From: RYN-431 sp036388295 | Lineage (GTDB): Bacteria > Planctomycetota > Phycisphaerae > Tepidisphaerales > Tepidisphaeraceae | NCBI GenBank assembly: GCA_036388295.1 | Contig: DASVSC010000193.1 | Coordinates: forward strand, 1-12,318 | Length of the DNA: 12,318 nt | Reading direction: 5' to 3' | Part shown: positions 6,233 to 12,318 of the stretch, piece by piece | Position numbering within the stretch: the first letter of the stretch is position 1 | Layout of the letters: every line of letters begins with the position of its first letter | Position numbers and translations under genes: made by a program | The notes under the pieces: generated by a model | Databases searched by the model: none | Told to the model about the DNA's origin: nothing | Seen by the model: the letters and a program-made list of their open reading frames with translations, nothing else

Positions 6233-6982
6233 ATGGCCCATGGTTTCGGCAACATCTGCGACGACTTTTACGTCAACCTCCGCGTCGGTACACAACTCGG
6301 GCTGCCACAGCAGCGTGAGACGCTGATCCACTTTTTCGAGCAGATCCAGAAGTCGTTCCCGGACATGACGCGTTTCCGCCGGGCCGACGCGACGGAGCTG
6401 ACGCTGGAAGAAGACCGCGAAAGGGAGAGCTACCGCTGGCTCAGCGTCGACGCCGCCCGGCTGGCCTGCGGGCACGTGAACCCGGATTCGGTCGCCGACG
6501 CGATGAAATTGCACCACACCGTGCTGGACTACGCCCCGCACGCGCTGGGCCTGAGCATGGTGGAGATCGACCACGTCGACGTGGTGTTCGGCTTCGACCT
6601 GGAGTTCGCCGGCAATCATGACGAAGTAGTGGCCGAAAGTTTGATGGCCGAATCACCGCTGGCGGGGTTGCTGGAGGAATCGGGCGCGCGGGCCGTTGAT
6701 GTGCAGCCGACGATGACCGTGTCGCTGACCGAAGACCAGCGTTTGCAGGCACGCGTGGACGTGGTGACGCGGTCCAACGGGTCGCCGACGCGCAATCCCG
6801 ATTACACCGGCGACGCCATCAGCGTCTTCCTGATTCTACGTCGCTACTGGGGCGATCGCGGCCGCGAGCCGCTGCCGCAACTGCTGGACAATTTGGCCGC
6901 CCGCGGCGAGCGGATGGCCGAGGCGTTCGTGGTGCCCAAGATCATCCAGCCGATCCGCGCGGCTATTGCGACGCGGTCCTGA
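6233..6982 (+). CDS. Conserved-looking hypothetical soluble protein
   Basis: I do not recognise this 249-residue protein and assign no function. It has no signal peptide and no membrane segment, and looks like a mixed alpha/beta cytoplasmic protein. It opens with MAHGFGNICDDFYVNLRVGTQ. It carries an acidic patch ELTLEEDRERE near residues 55-65. Its hydrophobic strand-like segments include LSMVEIDHVDVVFGFDLEF around residues 107-125, and its C-terminal half is helical and arginine-rich. Coding is supported by uninterrupted length, third-position GC bias and ordinary composition. The ATG at 6233 has no Shine-Dalgarno sequence but sits ten bases after a TATACT box. It is divergent from holA and 71 bases upstream of the membrane protein gene, with which it may be co-transcribed. 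The two-strand pattern with a conserved-looking core suggests a family restricted to relatives of this organism (inference). Confidence 0.75.
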   Translation: MAHGFGNICDDFYVNLRVGTQLGLPQQRETLIHFFEQIQKSFPDMTRFRRADATELTLEEDRERESYRWLSVDAARLACGHVNPDSVADAMKLHHTVLDYAPHALGLSMVEIDHVDVVFGFDLEFAGNHDEVVAESLMAESPLAGLLEESGARAVDVQPTMTVSLTEDQRLQARVDVVTRSNGSPTRNPDYTGDAISVFLILRRYWGDRGREPLPQLLDNLAARGERMAEAFVVPKIIQPIRAAIATRS

Positions 6983-7053
6983 CTCGTTCGTTTGCCGCCT
7001 GGTCCACGTCGACTGGTCCGTATTTGAAGCCGATTGTCAGAGAAAGCCGAATC

Positions 7054-7653
7054 ATGAGCGAACCCGTCCTCCCGCCGACTGTGAACGAAGCCCCCGCCCC
7101 GATCGTCGCCCGGGCCGGGCGGTATTACCGCAACGCGCGCCTGGTGATGGTGCTGGGCCTGCTGATCATGGGCGGCTACTTCGCGTACGACGGGTACAAA
7201 GGGTACCCGGCCCGCAACGCCGAGATCGCCCGGATTGGCCAGGAACTGAATGCCACGCCGAAGGATTCGCCGCGCTGGATCGAACTGGAACAACAGCAGC
7301 GGAAACTGGGCGCGCCCAAGAGCGACACCGACATCGGTTTGCAAAAGGTGCTCGGCTACGCCTTGCCGGTGGTAGCGTTGGCGTACCTGGCCTACTTCCT
7401 GAACAAAAGCCGCGGCGAGATTCGACTGGAAAACGACGTGCTGACCGCCCCCGGCCATCCGCCGGTCCCGCTGTCGGCGGTGACGGCTGTCGACACACGG
7501 CTCTGGAAGAAAAAAGGGATCGCGACGCTGCAGTACGCGGTCGAAGGAAAACGCGGCTCGATCGTGCTCGACGACTTCGTCTATCAGCAGACGCCGATCG
7601 ACGCGATGTACGACCGCGTGGTGGCGCAGACGAGTTCGTCAACGGCTACCTAA
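7054..7653 (+). CDS. Two-helix membrane protein with C-terminal PH-like domain
   Basis: A 199-residue protein of unknown function. The N-terminus (1-25) is proline-rich and probably cytoplasmic. Two hydrophobic segments are visible, about residues 29-47 (ending GGYFAYDGY) and about 103-120 (VLGYALPVVALAYLAYFL). Between them is a 55-residue polar helical stretch, perhaps a periplasmic hairpin. The C-terminal 80 residues (GEIRLENDVLTAPGHPPVPL onward) alternate short strands and end in a helix, like the bacterial PH-like domains found after membrane segments; this is a fold impression only. The ATG at 7054 is preferred to a TTG at 7024 in the same frame; the purine-rich AGAGAAAG lies about eight bases upstream. 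Its TAA stop (7651-7653) overlaps the TAG stop of the convergent ABC ATPase gene. It may be co-transcribed with the gene at 6233. Confidence 0.8.
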   Translation: MSEPVLPPTVNEAPAPIVARAGRYYRNARLVMVLGLLIMGGYFAYDGYKGYPARNAEIARIGQELNATPKDSPRWIELEQQQRKLGAPKSDTDIGLQKVLGYALPVVALAYLAYFLNKSRGEIRLENDVLTAPGHPPVPLSAVTAVDTRLWKKKGIATLQYAVEGKRGSIVLDDFVYQQTPIDAMYDRVVAQTSSSTAT

Positions 7654-8498
7654 TCCGCGCCGTGAATGGGTCGTTCTGTCACGCGCCACCCGCGCGTGAC
7701 CGCGTGCAGGAAATAGCGTCCGTCCGTTTCGCGCAGTTCCACCGGGCAGCCGTAGACGGCCGACAATCGCTCACTTGTCAGCACGTCCGCCGGCCGGCCT
7801 GCGGCGGCCACCCGGCCTTCGTCCAGCAGCAGCACATTCGTCGTCGCCCGCGGCAGTTCCTCGACGTGGTGCGTGATCATGACGACGGCCGGCCGGTCGG
7901 CCTCGGTGGCCAGGTCTTCCAGCACGGCCAGCAGTTCCTCCCGGCCGCGGACGTCGAGGCCGCTGGTCGGCTCGTCCAGAATCAGCACCGTCGGCCGGTT
8001 GACCAAGGCGCGGGCCAGCAGGCAGCGCACGCGTTCGCCGGTGCTGAGGTGGCCGTACAAACCGCCGCTCGCGCGGGTCAGGCCGACACGTTCGATGAGT
8101 TCGTCCACGCGCCGTTCCTGCTCGGCGGTCGCGCGGCGATAAGCGCCCAGCGTCCCGCCGACGCCCGTGCGGACGGCTTCGCGGACCGACAACGTGCCGT
8201 CCAGATCGAACTCACCGTTCGGCTGCACCAGGCGAACGATTTCGCGCAAGTCGTGCAGGTTCGTCTCCCCGAACAATCGGCCGGCGACGCGGACCTGCCC
8301 GCGTGTCGCCCACAAATAGCCGAGCATTACGCGGGCCATCGTGCTTTTGCCCGAACCGTTAGGCCCCAGCAAAGCGGCAAATTCGCCCGCCTCAACCCGC
8401 CAGTCGATGCCCCACAGGATTTCCCGCTCGCCGCGGCGGACCGTCACTGAATCGAAGTGGACGGCCGGGAAAATCTGACTATCGTTGATGCTCTTCAT
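7650..8498 (-). CDS. Orphan ABC ATPase of the YlmA/COG1119 type
   Basis: An ATP-binding cassette protein of 282 residues, soluble and cytoplasmic. All nucleotide-binding elements are present: Walker A GPNGSGKST at 45-53, Q-loop Gln92, signature LSTGE at 151-155 (a variant of LSGGQ), Walker B LILDE at 172-176, D-loop GLD and H-loop His210 in THH. FGETNLHDLRE, the stretch after the Q-loop, VAAAGRPADVLTSERLSAVYG and the C-terminal tail resemble the YlmA/ModF-like COG1119 family, whose transport role is not established. No permease or binding protein lies next to it, so it may work with a distant partner or in a non-transport role. The ATG at 8498 gives MKSINDSQIF. The open frame extends further upstream, but only by running antisense into the peptidase gene. 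Only 12 bases separate it from the divergent peptidase start, and its stop overlaps the convergent gene's stop. Confidence 0.9.
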   Translation of the reverse strand: MKSINDSQIFPAVHFDSVTVRRGEREILWGIDWRVEAGEFAALLGPNGSGKSTMARVMLGYLWATRGQVRVAGRLFGETNLHDLREIVRLVQPNGEFDLDGTLSVREAVRTGVGGTLGAYRRATAEQERRVDELIERVGLTRASGGLYGHLSTGERVRCLLARALVNRPTVLILDEPTSGLDVRGREELLAVLEDLATEADRPAVVMITHHVEELPRATTNVLLLDEGRVAAAGRPADVLTSERLSAVYGCPVELRETDGRYFLHAVTRGWRVTERPIHGAD

Positions 8499-8503
8499 GG
8501 GAG
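8499..8503 (+). promoter_or_regulatory. Ribosome binding site of the M3 peptidase gene
   Basis: GGGAG lies seven bases before the ATG at 8511. It touches the first codon of the divergent ABC ATPase gene, so start signals of two opposed genes are packed into about 12 bases. Confidence 0.6.
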
Positions 8504-8510
8504 TTCGTGA

Positions 8511-10223
8511 ATGGTAGCGCAACCGAAGCCGACCCGACAGCTCGTCCCCGCCGACTTCAACCCGGCCGAGTGGTCGCAGATCGAACCACTGGCCACGAAG
8601 CTGCAGCAGCAGGCGATCGAATCGCCGCAGCAGCTCGAATCGTGGCTGCTCAATTTGTCTGAACTGAACGGCGTGATCGAGGAATACAGCAGCCGGCGTT
8701 ACATCGACAAAAGCTGCCACACCGACGACGCCGAGATCAAAAAGCGTTACTTCCACTTCGTCGAAGAGATCGAGCCGAAGCTGAAGCCGGTGTTCTTTGA
8801 GCTGCAGAAAAAGTTCCTGGAGTCGCCGCACCGCGCGCAGCTGACCGACCCGCGCTACGCCATGCTGACCCGCAAATGGCAGGCCGACGTGGACGTGTTT
8901 CGGCCGGAAAACGTGGCGCTGGAAACGAAGGTCACAAAGCTGGTGACCGAATATGACGAGATCAGCGGCGCGATGACCGTTGACTTCCGCGACAAACACC
9001 TCACCCTCGCCCAACTCGGCCGGTTCCAGGAAGAGCCGGACCGCGAGACGCGCAAGGAGGCCTTCGAAGTCGGCGTGAAGCGGCGCATGGAAGACCGCGA
9101 GAAGATCGACGCTATCTTCGATCAACTGCTGCCGCTCCGTCGGCAGATCGCCCAGAACGCCGGCTTCCCCGACTACCGCGCCTTCACTTGGAAAGCTCTG
9201 AAACGGTTCGATTACACGCCGGAAGACTGCACGAAGTTCGCTGAGGCGATTGAGAAATCAATCGTCCCGCTCGTGCGCGCGTTGGACGAAAAGCGCAAGA
9301 GCGACCTAGGCGTGGACGTGCTTCGGCCTTGGGATTTGTCGGTCGACCCGAAAAGCCGCCCGCCGCTGCACCCGTTCGATTCGAAAGACATCGAAGGCTT
9401 CGTCAGCACGACGAAGAAGCTGTTCGAACGCCTCTCGCCGGCGCTGGCCGAAGAGTTCGAGTCGCTGCGCACGCACGGCAACCTCGATCTCGACAGCCGC
9501 CGCGGCAAGCAGCCCGGTGGGTATCAGATTTCGCTCGAGGAATCGAAGCAGCCGTTCATCTTCATGAACGCCGCCGGCAGTCAGCGTGACGTGGAAACGC
9601 TGCTGCACGAAGGCGGCCACGCGTTCCATTTCATCGCCGCCGCGAATAACGAACCGCTGACGTTCCTGCGCCAGGCGCCGATGGAGTTCTGCGAAGTGGC
9701 GTCGATGGCCATGGAAGCACTCAGCAGCGAACACTTCGACTTGTTCTACGACAAGCCCGAAAACGCCGAGCGGGCCAAGCAGAGCTACCTCGAAGGCCTG
9801 ATCCGTTTCTTCCCATGGATGGCCATTGTCGACCAGTTCCAGCACTGGCTCTACACGCACCACGATCACACGCGCGACGAACGAAAAGCCCAATGGCTGA
9901 GCCTGCTGGACCGCTTCGGCGGGACGGCCAGTTGGGAAGGGTACGAGGCCGCCCGCGAAAGCAGCTGGCAGCGGCAGCTTCACCTGTTCCACGTGCCGTT
10001 TTATTACGTCGAATACGGCATCGCCCAACTCGGTGCGATGCAGATGTGGCTCAAGGCCAAGGAAGACCCGCAGCGTGCCCTGGCCAGCTATCGGGCGGCG
10101 CTGAAGCTGGGCGGCACGAGGCCGCTGCCGGAACTGTTCGGGGCGGCAGGGCTGAAGTTCGACTTCACCAGCCGCACGATCGACCCGCTGATCCGCGCCG
10201 TGCACGAGGAACTGCCGGTCTAG
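8511..10223 (+). CDS. M3 family zinc oligopeptidase (PepF/thimet-like)
   Basis: A 570-residue metallopeptidase expected to cut short peptides in the cytoplasm; no signal peptide is seen. The zinc motif HEGGH is at residues 366-370 (His366 and His370 as ligands, Glu367 as catalytic base). The third ligand is likely Glu395 in MEFCEVASMAMEAL, 25 residues later, as in M3 enzymes. The N-terminal half is the long helical domain typical of the family, including a region rich in charged helices around 60-200. Downstream, FHVPFYYVEYGIAQLGAMQMW matches the conserved C-terminal region where M3 enzymes carry the substrate-binding His/Tyr residues. Length agrees with the family (about 560-700). The ATG at 8511 has a GGGAG site at 7-base spacing. 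Oligoendopeptidase F is the nearest description, but the exact subfamily is uncertain, so no symbol is given. Confidence 0.93.
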   Translation: MVAQPKPTRQLVPADFNPAEWSQIEPLATKLQQQAIESPQQLESWLLNLSELNGVIEEYSSRRYIDKSCHTDDAEIKKRYFHFVEEIEPKLKPVFFELQKKFLESPHRAQLTDPRYAMLTRKWQADVDVFRPENVALETKVTKLVTEYDEISGAMTVDFRDKHLTLAQLGRFQEEPDRETRKEAFEVGVKRRMEDREKIDAIFDQLLPLRRQIAQNAGFPDYRAFTWKALKRFDYTPEDCTKFAEAIEKSIVPLVRALDEKRKSDLGVDVLRPWDLSVDPKSRPPLHPFDSKDIEGFVSTTKKLFERLSPALAEEFESLRTHGNLDLDSRRGKQPGGYQISLEESKQPFIFMNAAGSQRDVETLLHEGGHAFHFIAAANNEPLTFLRQAPMEFCEVASMAMEALSSEHFDLFYDKPENAERAKQSYLEGLIRFFPWMAIVDQFQHWLYTHHDHTRDERKAQWLSLLDRFGGTASWEGYEAARESSWQRQLHLFHVPFYYVEYGIAQLGAMQMWLKAKEDPQRALASYRAALKLGGTRPLPELFGAAGLKFDFTSRTIDPLIRAVHEELPV

Positions 10224-10265
10224 GTCGTGTCCGATGAATGCTCTGGCCGCACAAGGGCGGCGTGT

Positions 10266-10319
10266 GTAGGGCGGGCACTGCCCGCCGTTTCCGCCCGGCG
10301 GCGGGCATGCCTGCCCTAC
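10266..10319. repeat. GC-rich inverted repeat between the peptidase and kinase genes
   Basis: Left arm 10266-10286 and right arm 10300-10319 are inverted copies. They could form a stem of about 20 bp with one G-T wobble and one bulged base around a 13-base loop. Each arm is itself palindromic: GGCGGGCA-C-TGCCCGCC at 10270-10286, and GGCGGGCATGCCTGCC at 10300-10315 with one mismatch. So the region can fold either as one long hairpin or as two short ones. It lies 42 bases after the peptidase stop and no T-run follows. It could terminate or attenuate transcription before the kinase gene, or be a dispersed palindromic element. Confidence 0.8.
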
Positions 10320-10370
10320 GGCAGAGTGTCGATTCGTCAGACGCGGCATAACACTTGTCGACTTAACTGC

Positions 10371-10374
10371 GGAG
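10371..10374 (+). promoter_or_regulatory. Ribosome binding site that decides the tandem kinase start
   Basis: GGAG lies eight bases before the GTG at 10383. This favours that start over the in-frame GTG at 10227, whose reading would run through the palindromic repeat, and over the GTG at 10374. Confidence 0.5.
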
Positions 10375-10382
10375 TGCGATCG

Positions 10383-11801
10383 GTGGACGCGGCGGACTTG
10401 GAGCAGACCCTGCGCGACCTGGATCGTGTCGCCACGCCCGTGCGCCGGCGGCCCAACCGGGAGACGTGGCGTTTCGAGTTCAACGGCCGGGCCTTCTATT
10501 TGCACTTCTACCCGCCCGCCGGCGGGCCGTTGTCGCGCGGCGGGGCGACCGCGGAGTTTGCCGCGCTCAAGACGCTGCAAACCCTGAAGCTGCCCGCCGT
10601 GCGGCCGGTGGCGCTGCTGAGCGGCTTGCAGTTCGGCGACCGAAAAGGGGACGCCGTGCTGACCGCCGCCGTCGAACCGGCCCTGCGCCTGGACGCCATT
10701 GGGGCGGCCGACCACGTGCGGGCGCGGGCGGCGGTGATCGATTGGCTCACCCGGCTCGCCGCCGCCGGCCTCGGTCATTCCGATCTGCGACCGGGCAGTT
10801 TCCTGCTCACGCCGACCGGCGTCGTTCTGGCCGACGCGATCGGCCTCGTCCGTAACGGTCTCACGCGCGAACACCTCACCCAGTTCGCCTTCGCGGCCGG
10901 TGAACAAGCCACCCTCGGCGACCGCGTGAGGGCGTGGCGACGATTCGACGGCAACGATGAGGTCGTTCCACCGGCGGACAGGCAGTTCACCCGACGTGTC
11001 CGCCAGGCGATGGCAAGGCAAGCAATTGGCCGGATCAAAGTCGGCAAATGGACGGGCCAGTTTCTCGCCAGTGCAGTACCGGTGGAATGGTCGACGGCCT
11101 CGCGTCTGTCGATCACGGCCGCCGACTGGCAGCGCGAATGGCCGCGGATGGCGGCGATGCTGGAGGCGGACGGGTTGGACGTGCTGAAACGCGACGGCAG
11201 CGGCGACGTGTTGTCGACGCAAATCACGCTGGCCGGCGTGCCGATCAACGTGATCGTGAAACGGCCGCGCAACAAATCGAAAGTGCGCGACCTCCTCGAC
11301 GTGGTCCGGCCGTCGCGGGCGCATCGCACGTGGATGAAAACCCGTCGGCTCCTGGCGACGCGTGTACCGGTCGAGCAGCCGCTGGCGATGTTCCGCCAAG
11401 GCCGGGGCGGCGACGTTCTGGTCTTCGAACGTGTGCCGGGCGTGACGCTGGAACACGCAAGTTTCGACGCCACGCAGCCCGCCGCCCGTGAAATGCTCTT
11501 CCGCCGCTGTGGCCGTCTTTTACGGCAACTGGAGGACGCGCGGCTGGCGCATACCGACGCCAAAAGCAGCAATTGGATCGTGTTTAACAGCCCGACGCGT
11601 GGGCCGATGCCGGTGATGATCGACGCGTACGGCATCCGCTGGCTGAACCCGTGGCTGGGCCTGTTCGGCCTGCACCGTTTGCTGCGGGCGATGAAGCATC
11701 ATCCGCAATACACGCCTGCGGATTCGCTGCACATCTGTCAGGGCTTCGCACCGCGTGCGTCGCCGGGCACCGAAGCGGAGGCACCGAGCGATGCGCGTTG
11801 A
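10383..11801 (+). CDS. Tandem LPS-kinase-like protein: degenerate WaaP-like domain plus intact kinase domain
   Basis: A 472-residue protein with two kinase-like domains of the WaaP/KdkA/InaA group, which phosphorylate sugars of the lipopolysaccharide core. Domain 1 (about 1-235) resembles WaaP: ETWRFEFNGRAFYLHFY aligns with the glycine-loop and lysine strand, but His41 stands where the ATP-binding lysine is expected. Glu58 fits the helix C glutamate, the catalytic loop is GHSDLRPGSFLL (His132, Asp134) and Asp151 stands at the metal-binding position. Domain 2 (about 245-440) has NVIVKRP with Lys293, HTDAKSSNW with Asp392 and Asn397, and VMIDAYG with Asp414, so it looks catalytically complete. 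The likely substrate is an inner-core sugar, since the next gene is WaaC-like and overlaps by 11 bases. The GTG start at 10383 follows GGAG. Domain 1 may be a pseudokinase; this is inference from motif reading. Confidence 0.85.
   Translation: MDAADLEQTLRDLDRVATPVRRRPNRETWRFEFNGRAFYLHFYPPAGGPLSRGGATAEFAALKTLQTLKLPAVRPVALLSGLQFGDRKGDAVLTAAVEPALRLDAIGAADHVRARAAVIDWLTRLAAAGLGHSDLRPGSFLLTPTGVVLADAIGLVRNGLTREHLTQFAFAAGEQATLGDRVRAWRRFDGNDEVVPPADRQFTRRVRQAMARQAIGRIKVGKWTGQFLASAVPVEWSTASRLSITAADWQREWPRMAAMLEADGLDVLKRDGSGDVLSTQITLAGVPINVIVKRPRNKSKVRDLLDVVRPSRAHRTWMKTRRLLATRVPVEQPLAMFRQGRGGDVLVFERVPGVTLEHASFDATQPAAREMLFRRCGRLLRQLEDARLAHTDAKSSNWIVFNSPTRGPMPVMIDAYGIRWLNPWLGLFGLHRLLRAMKHHPQYTPADSLHICQGFAPRASPGTEAEAPSDAR
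11777..11781 (+). promoter_or_regulatory. Ribosome binding site of the heptosyltransferase gene
   Basis: GGAGG lies nine bases before the ATG at 11791, inside the last codons of the kinase gene. It supports translation of the overlapping gene from its own site. Confidence 0.6.
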
Positions 11802-12318
11802 CTTGCCGGCCGAGCCACGAAAGATTCTGATCGTCAAGCCGAGCGCACTCGGCGACATCGTCCACACGCTGCCGGTGCTGACACTGCTGCGCCGGCGCTT
11901 TCCGACGGCGAGCATTCATTGGCTGGTCGTGCCGGCGTTCGCGTCGCTGCTGACCGGTCACCCGCTGCTGGACGGCGTGATTCAGTTCGACCGCAAGGGG
12001 TACGCAAAATCGTTGCGCAGCCCCACGACGGCGAAGGGCCTTGCCGAGTTCGCGCTGCGTCTTCGCCGGGAACGATTCGATCTGGTGATTGATCTTCAGG
12101 GCCTGCTGCGCAGCGCATGGCTGACCTGGCAGACGGGGGCGCCGACGCGTGTCGGCTTCGGCTATGCCCGTGAAGGTGCGCCGCTGGCGTACACGCACAA
12201 GGTGTCGCAGCCGACGCCGCAGCGGCACGCGGTGGAGCGGTATTTGGACGTGGCCGAGGCGTTGGGCTGCGGGCGCGGGCCGGTGGCGTTCGACTTCGGC
12301 ATCGGCGACGACGTGCGC
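11791..12318 (+). CDS. WaaC-like heptosyltransferase (GT9), C-terminus cut by window edge
   Basis: A family 9 glycosyltransferase, expected to add heptose from an ADP-heptose donor to the lipopolysaccharide inner core on the cytoplasmic side of the inner membrane. The first 176 residues are visible, about half of the usual 320-350. KILIVKPSALGDIVHTLPVL (11-30) is the typical N-terminal motif, with Asp22 at the position of the WaaC catalytic aspartate. FDLVIDLQGLLRSAW (96-110) and QRHAVERYLDVAEALG (near 150-165) match conserved WaaC segments. The N-terminal domain of the GT-B fold is therefore present, while the ADP-heptose-binding half lies outside. The ATG at 11791 overlaps the kinase gene by 11 bases in another frame and has a GGAGG site. 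It resembles heptosyltransferase I more than II, but the missing half leaves this open, so no symbol is given. Confidence 0.9.
   Translation, partial: MRVDLPAEPRKILIVKPSALGDIVHTLPVLTLLRRRFPTASIHWLVVPAFASLLTGHPLLDGVIQFDRKGYAKSLRSPTTAKGLAEFALRLRRERFDLVIDLQGLLRSAWLTWQTGAPTRVGFGYAREGAPLAYTHKVSQPTPQRHAVERYLDVAEALGCGRGPVAFDFGIGDDVR

Noticed and set aside
6966..8450. Plus-strand open frame of 494 codons spanning the membrane protein and ABC genes
   Set aside because: It is an out-of-frame reading of the membrane protein gene and then antisense to the ABC ATPase. Arginine-rich nonsense composition.
8499..9125. N-terminal extension of the ABC ATPase frame by about 209 residues
   Set aside because: The extension is antisense to the peptidase gene and has no domain features. 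The ATG at 8498 gives a protein of normal family length.
10266..10319. Classical rho-independent terminator after the peptidase gene
   Set aside because: The stem is strong, but no T-run follows on either strand, so it is listed as a repeat with only possible termination activity.
10227..10382. Upstream GTG start adding 52 residues to the tandem kinase protein
   Set aside because: The extra residues would be translated from the palindromic repeat and contain Cys/Arg-rich nonsense. GGAG before the GTG at 10383 fits better.
9306..11456. Minus-strand open frame of 716 codons across the peptidase and kinase genes
   Set aside because: It crosses two well-supported genes and the palindromic repeat between them; composition is His/Arg/Gln-rich as expected of a shadow frame.

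Overview
The window is high-GC bacterial DNA, densely coded, with short gaps and no gene-free stretch over 300 bases. No tRNA, rRNA, CRISPR array, transposase or phage gene was seen. The content fits a Gram-negative-type envelope (WaaP-like kinase and heptosyltransferase I-like protein) and the agmatine/N-carbamoylputrescine route to putrescine. Gene style, uncharacterised neighbours and palindromic repeats in the gaps suggest Planctomycetota, perhaps Phycisphaerae. That placement is an impression from the sequence, not a demonstrated assignment.

Left half (1-6093, all on the minus strand). Read in the direction of transcription the order is holA (DNA polymerase III delta), aguB (N-carbamoylputrescine amidase), a family 2 glycosyltransferase, aguA (agmatine deiminase) and speA (arginine decarboxylase, cut by the left edge). 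SpeA, AguA and AguB form a complete arginine to agmatine to N-carbamoylputrescine to putrescine pathway. The glycosyltransferase sits inside it. The gaps hold hairpins: a long inverted repeat of 8-base units between holA and aguB, a 15-base palindrome before the glycosyltransferase, an 8-bp hairpin before aguA and a 9-bp hairpin just after the aguA stop.

Middle (6094-8498). On the plus strand are an uncharacterised soluble protein (6233-6982), possibly read from a nearly leaderless transcript, and a two-helix membrane protein (7054-7653). The latter's stop codon overlaps that of a convergent orphan ABC ATPase of the YlmA/COG1119 type (7650-8498, minus).

Right half (8511-12318, plus strand). 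An M3 family zinc oligopeptidase starts only 12 bases from the divergent ABC ATPase start. A GC-rich inverted repeat follows it. Then comes a two-gene overlapping unit: a protein with two tandem LPS-kinase-like domains, the first lacking the usual ATP-binding lysine, and a WaaC-like heptosyltransferase cut by the right edge. Together these suggest synthesis and phosphorylation of a lipopolysaccharide inner core.

The most unusual items are the tandem kinase protein, the glycosyltransferase inside the putrescine genes, and the set of distinct palindromic elements in the gaps. I did not find convincing evidence of a wholly new system.
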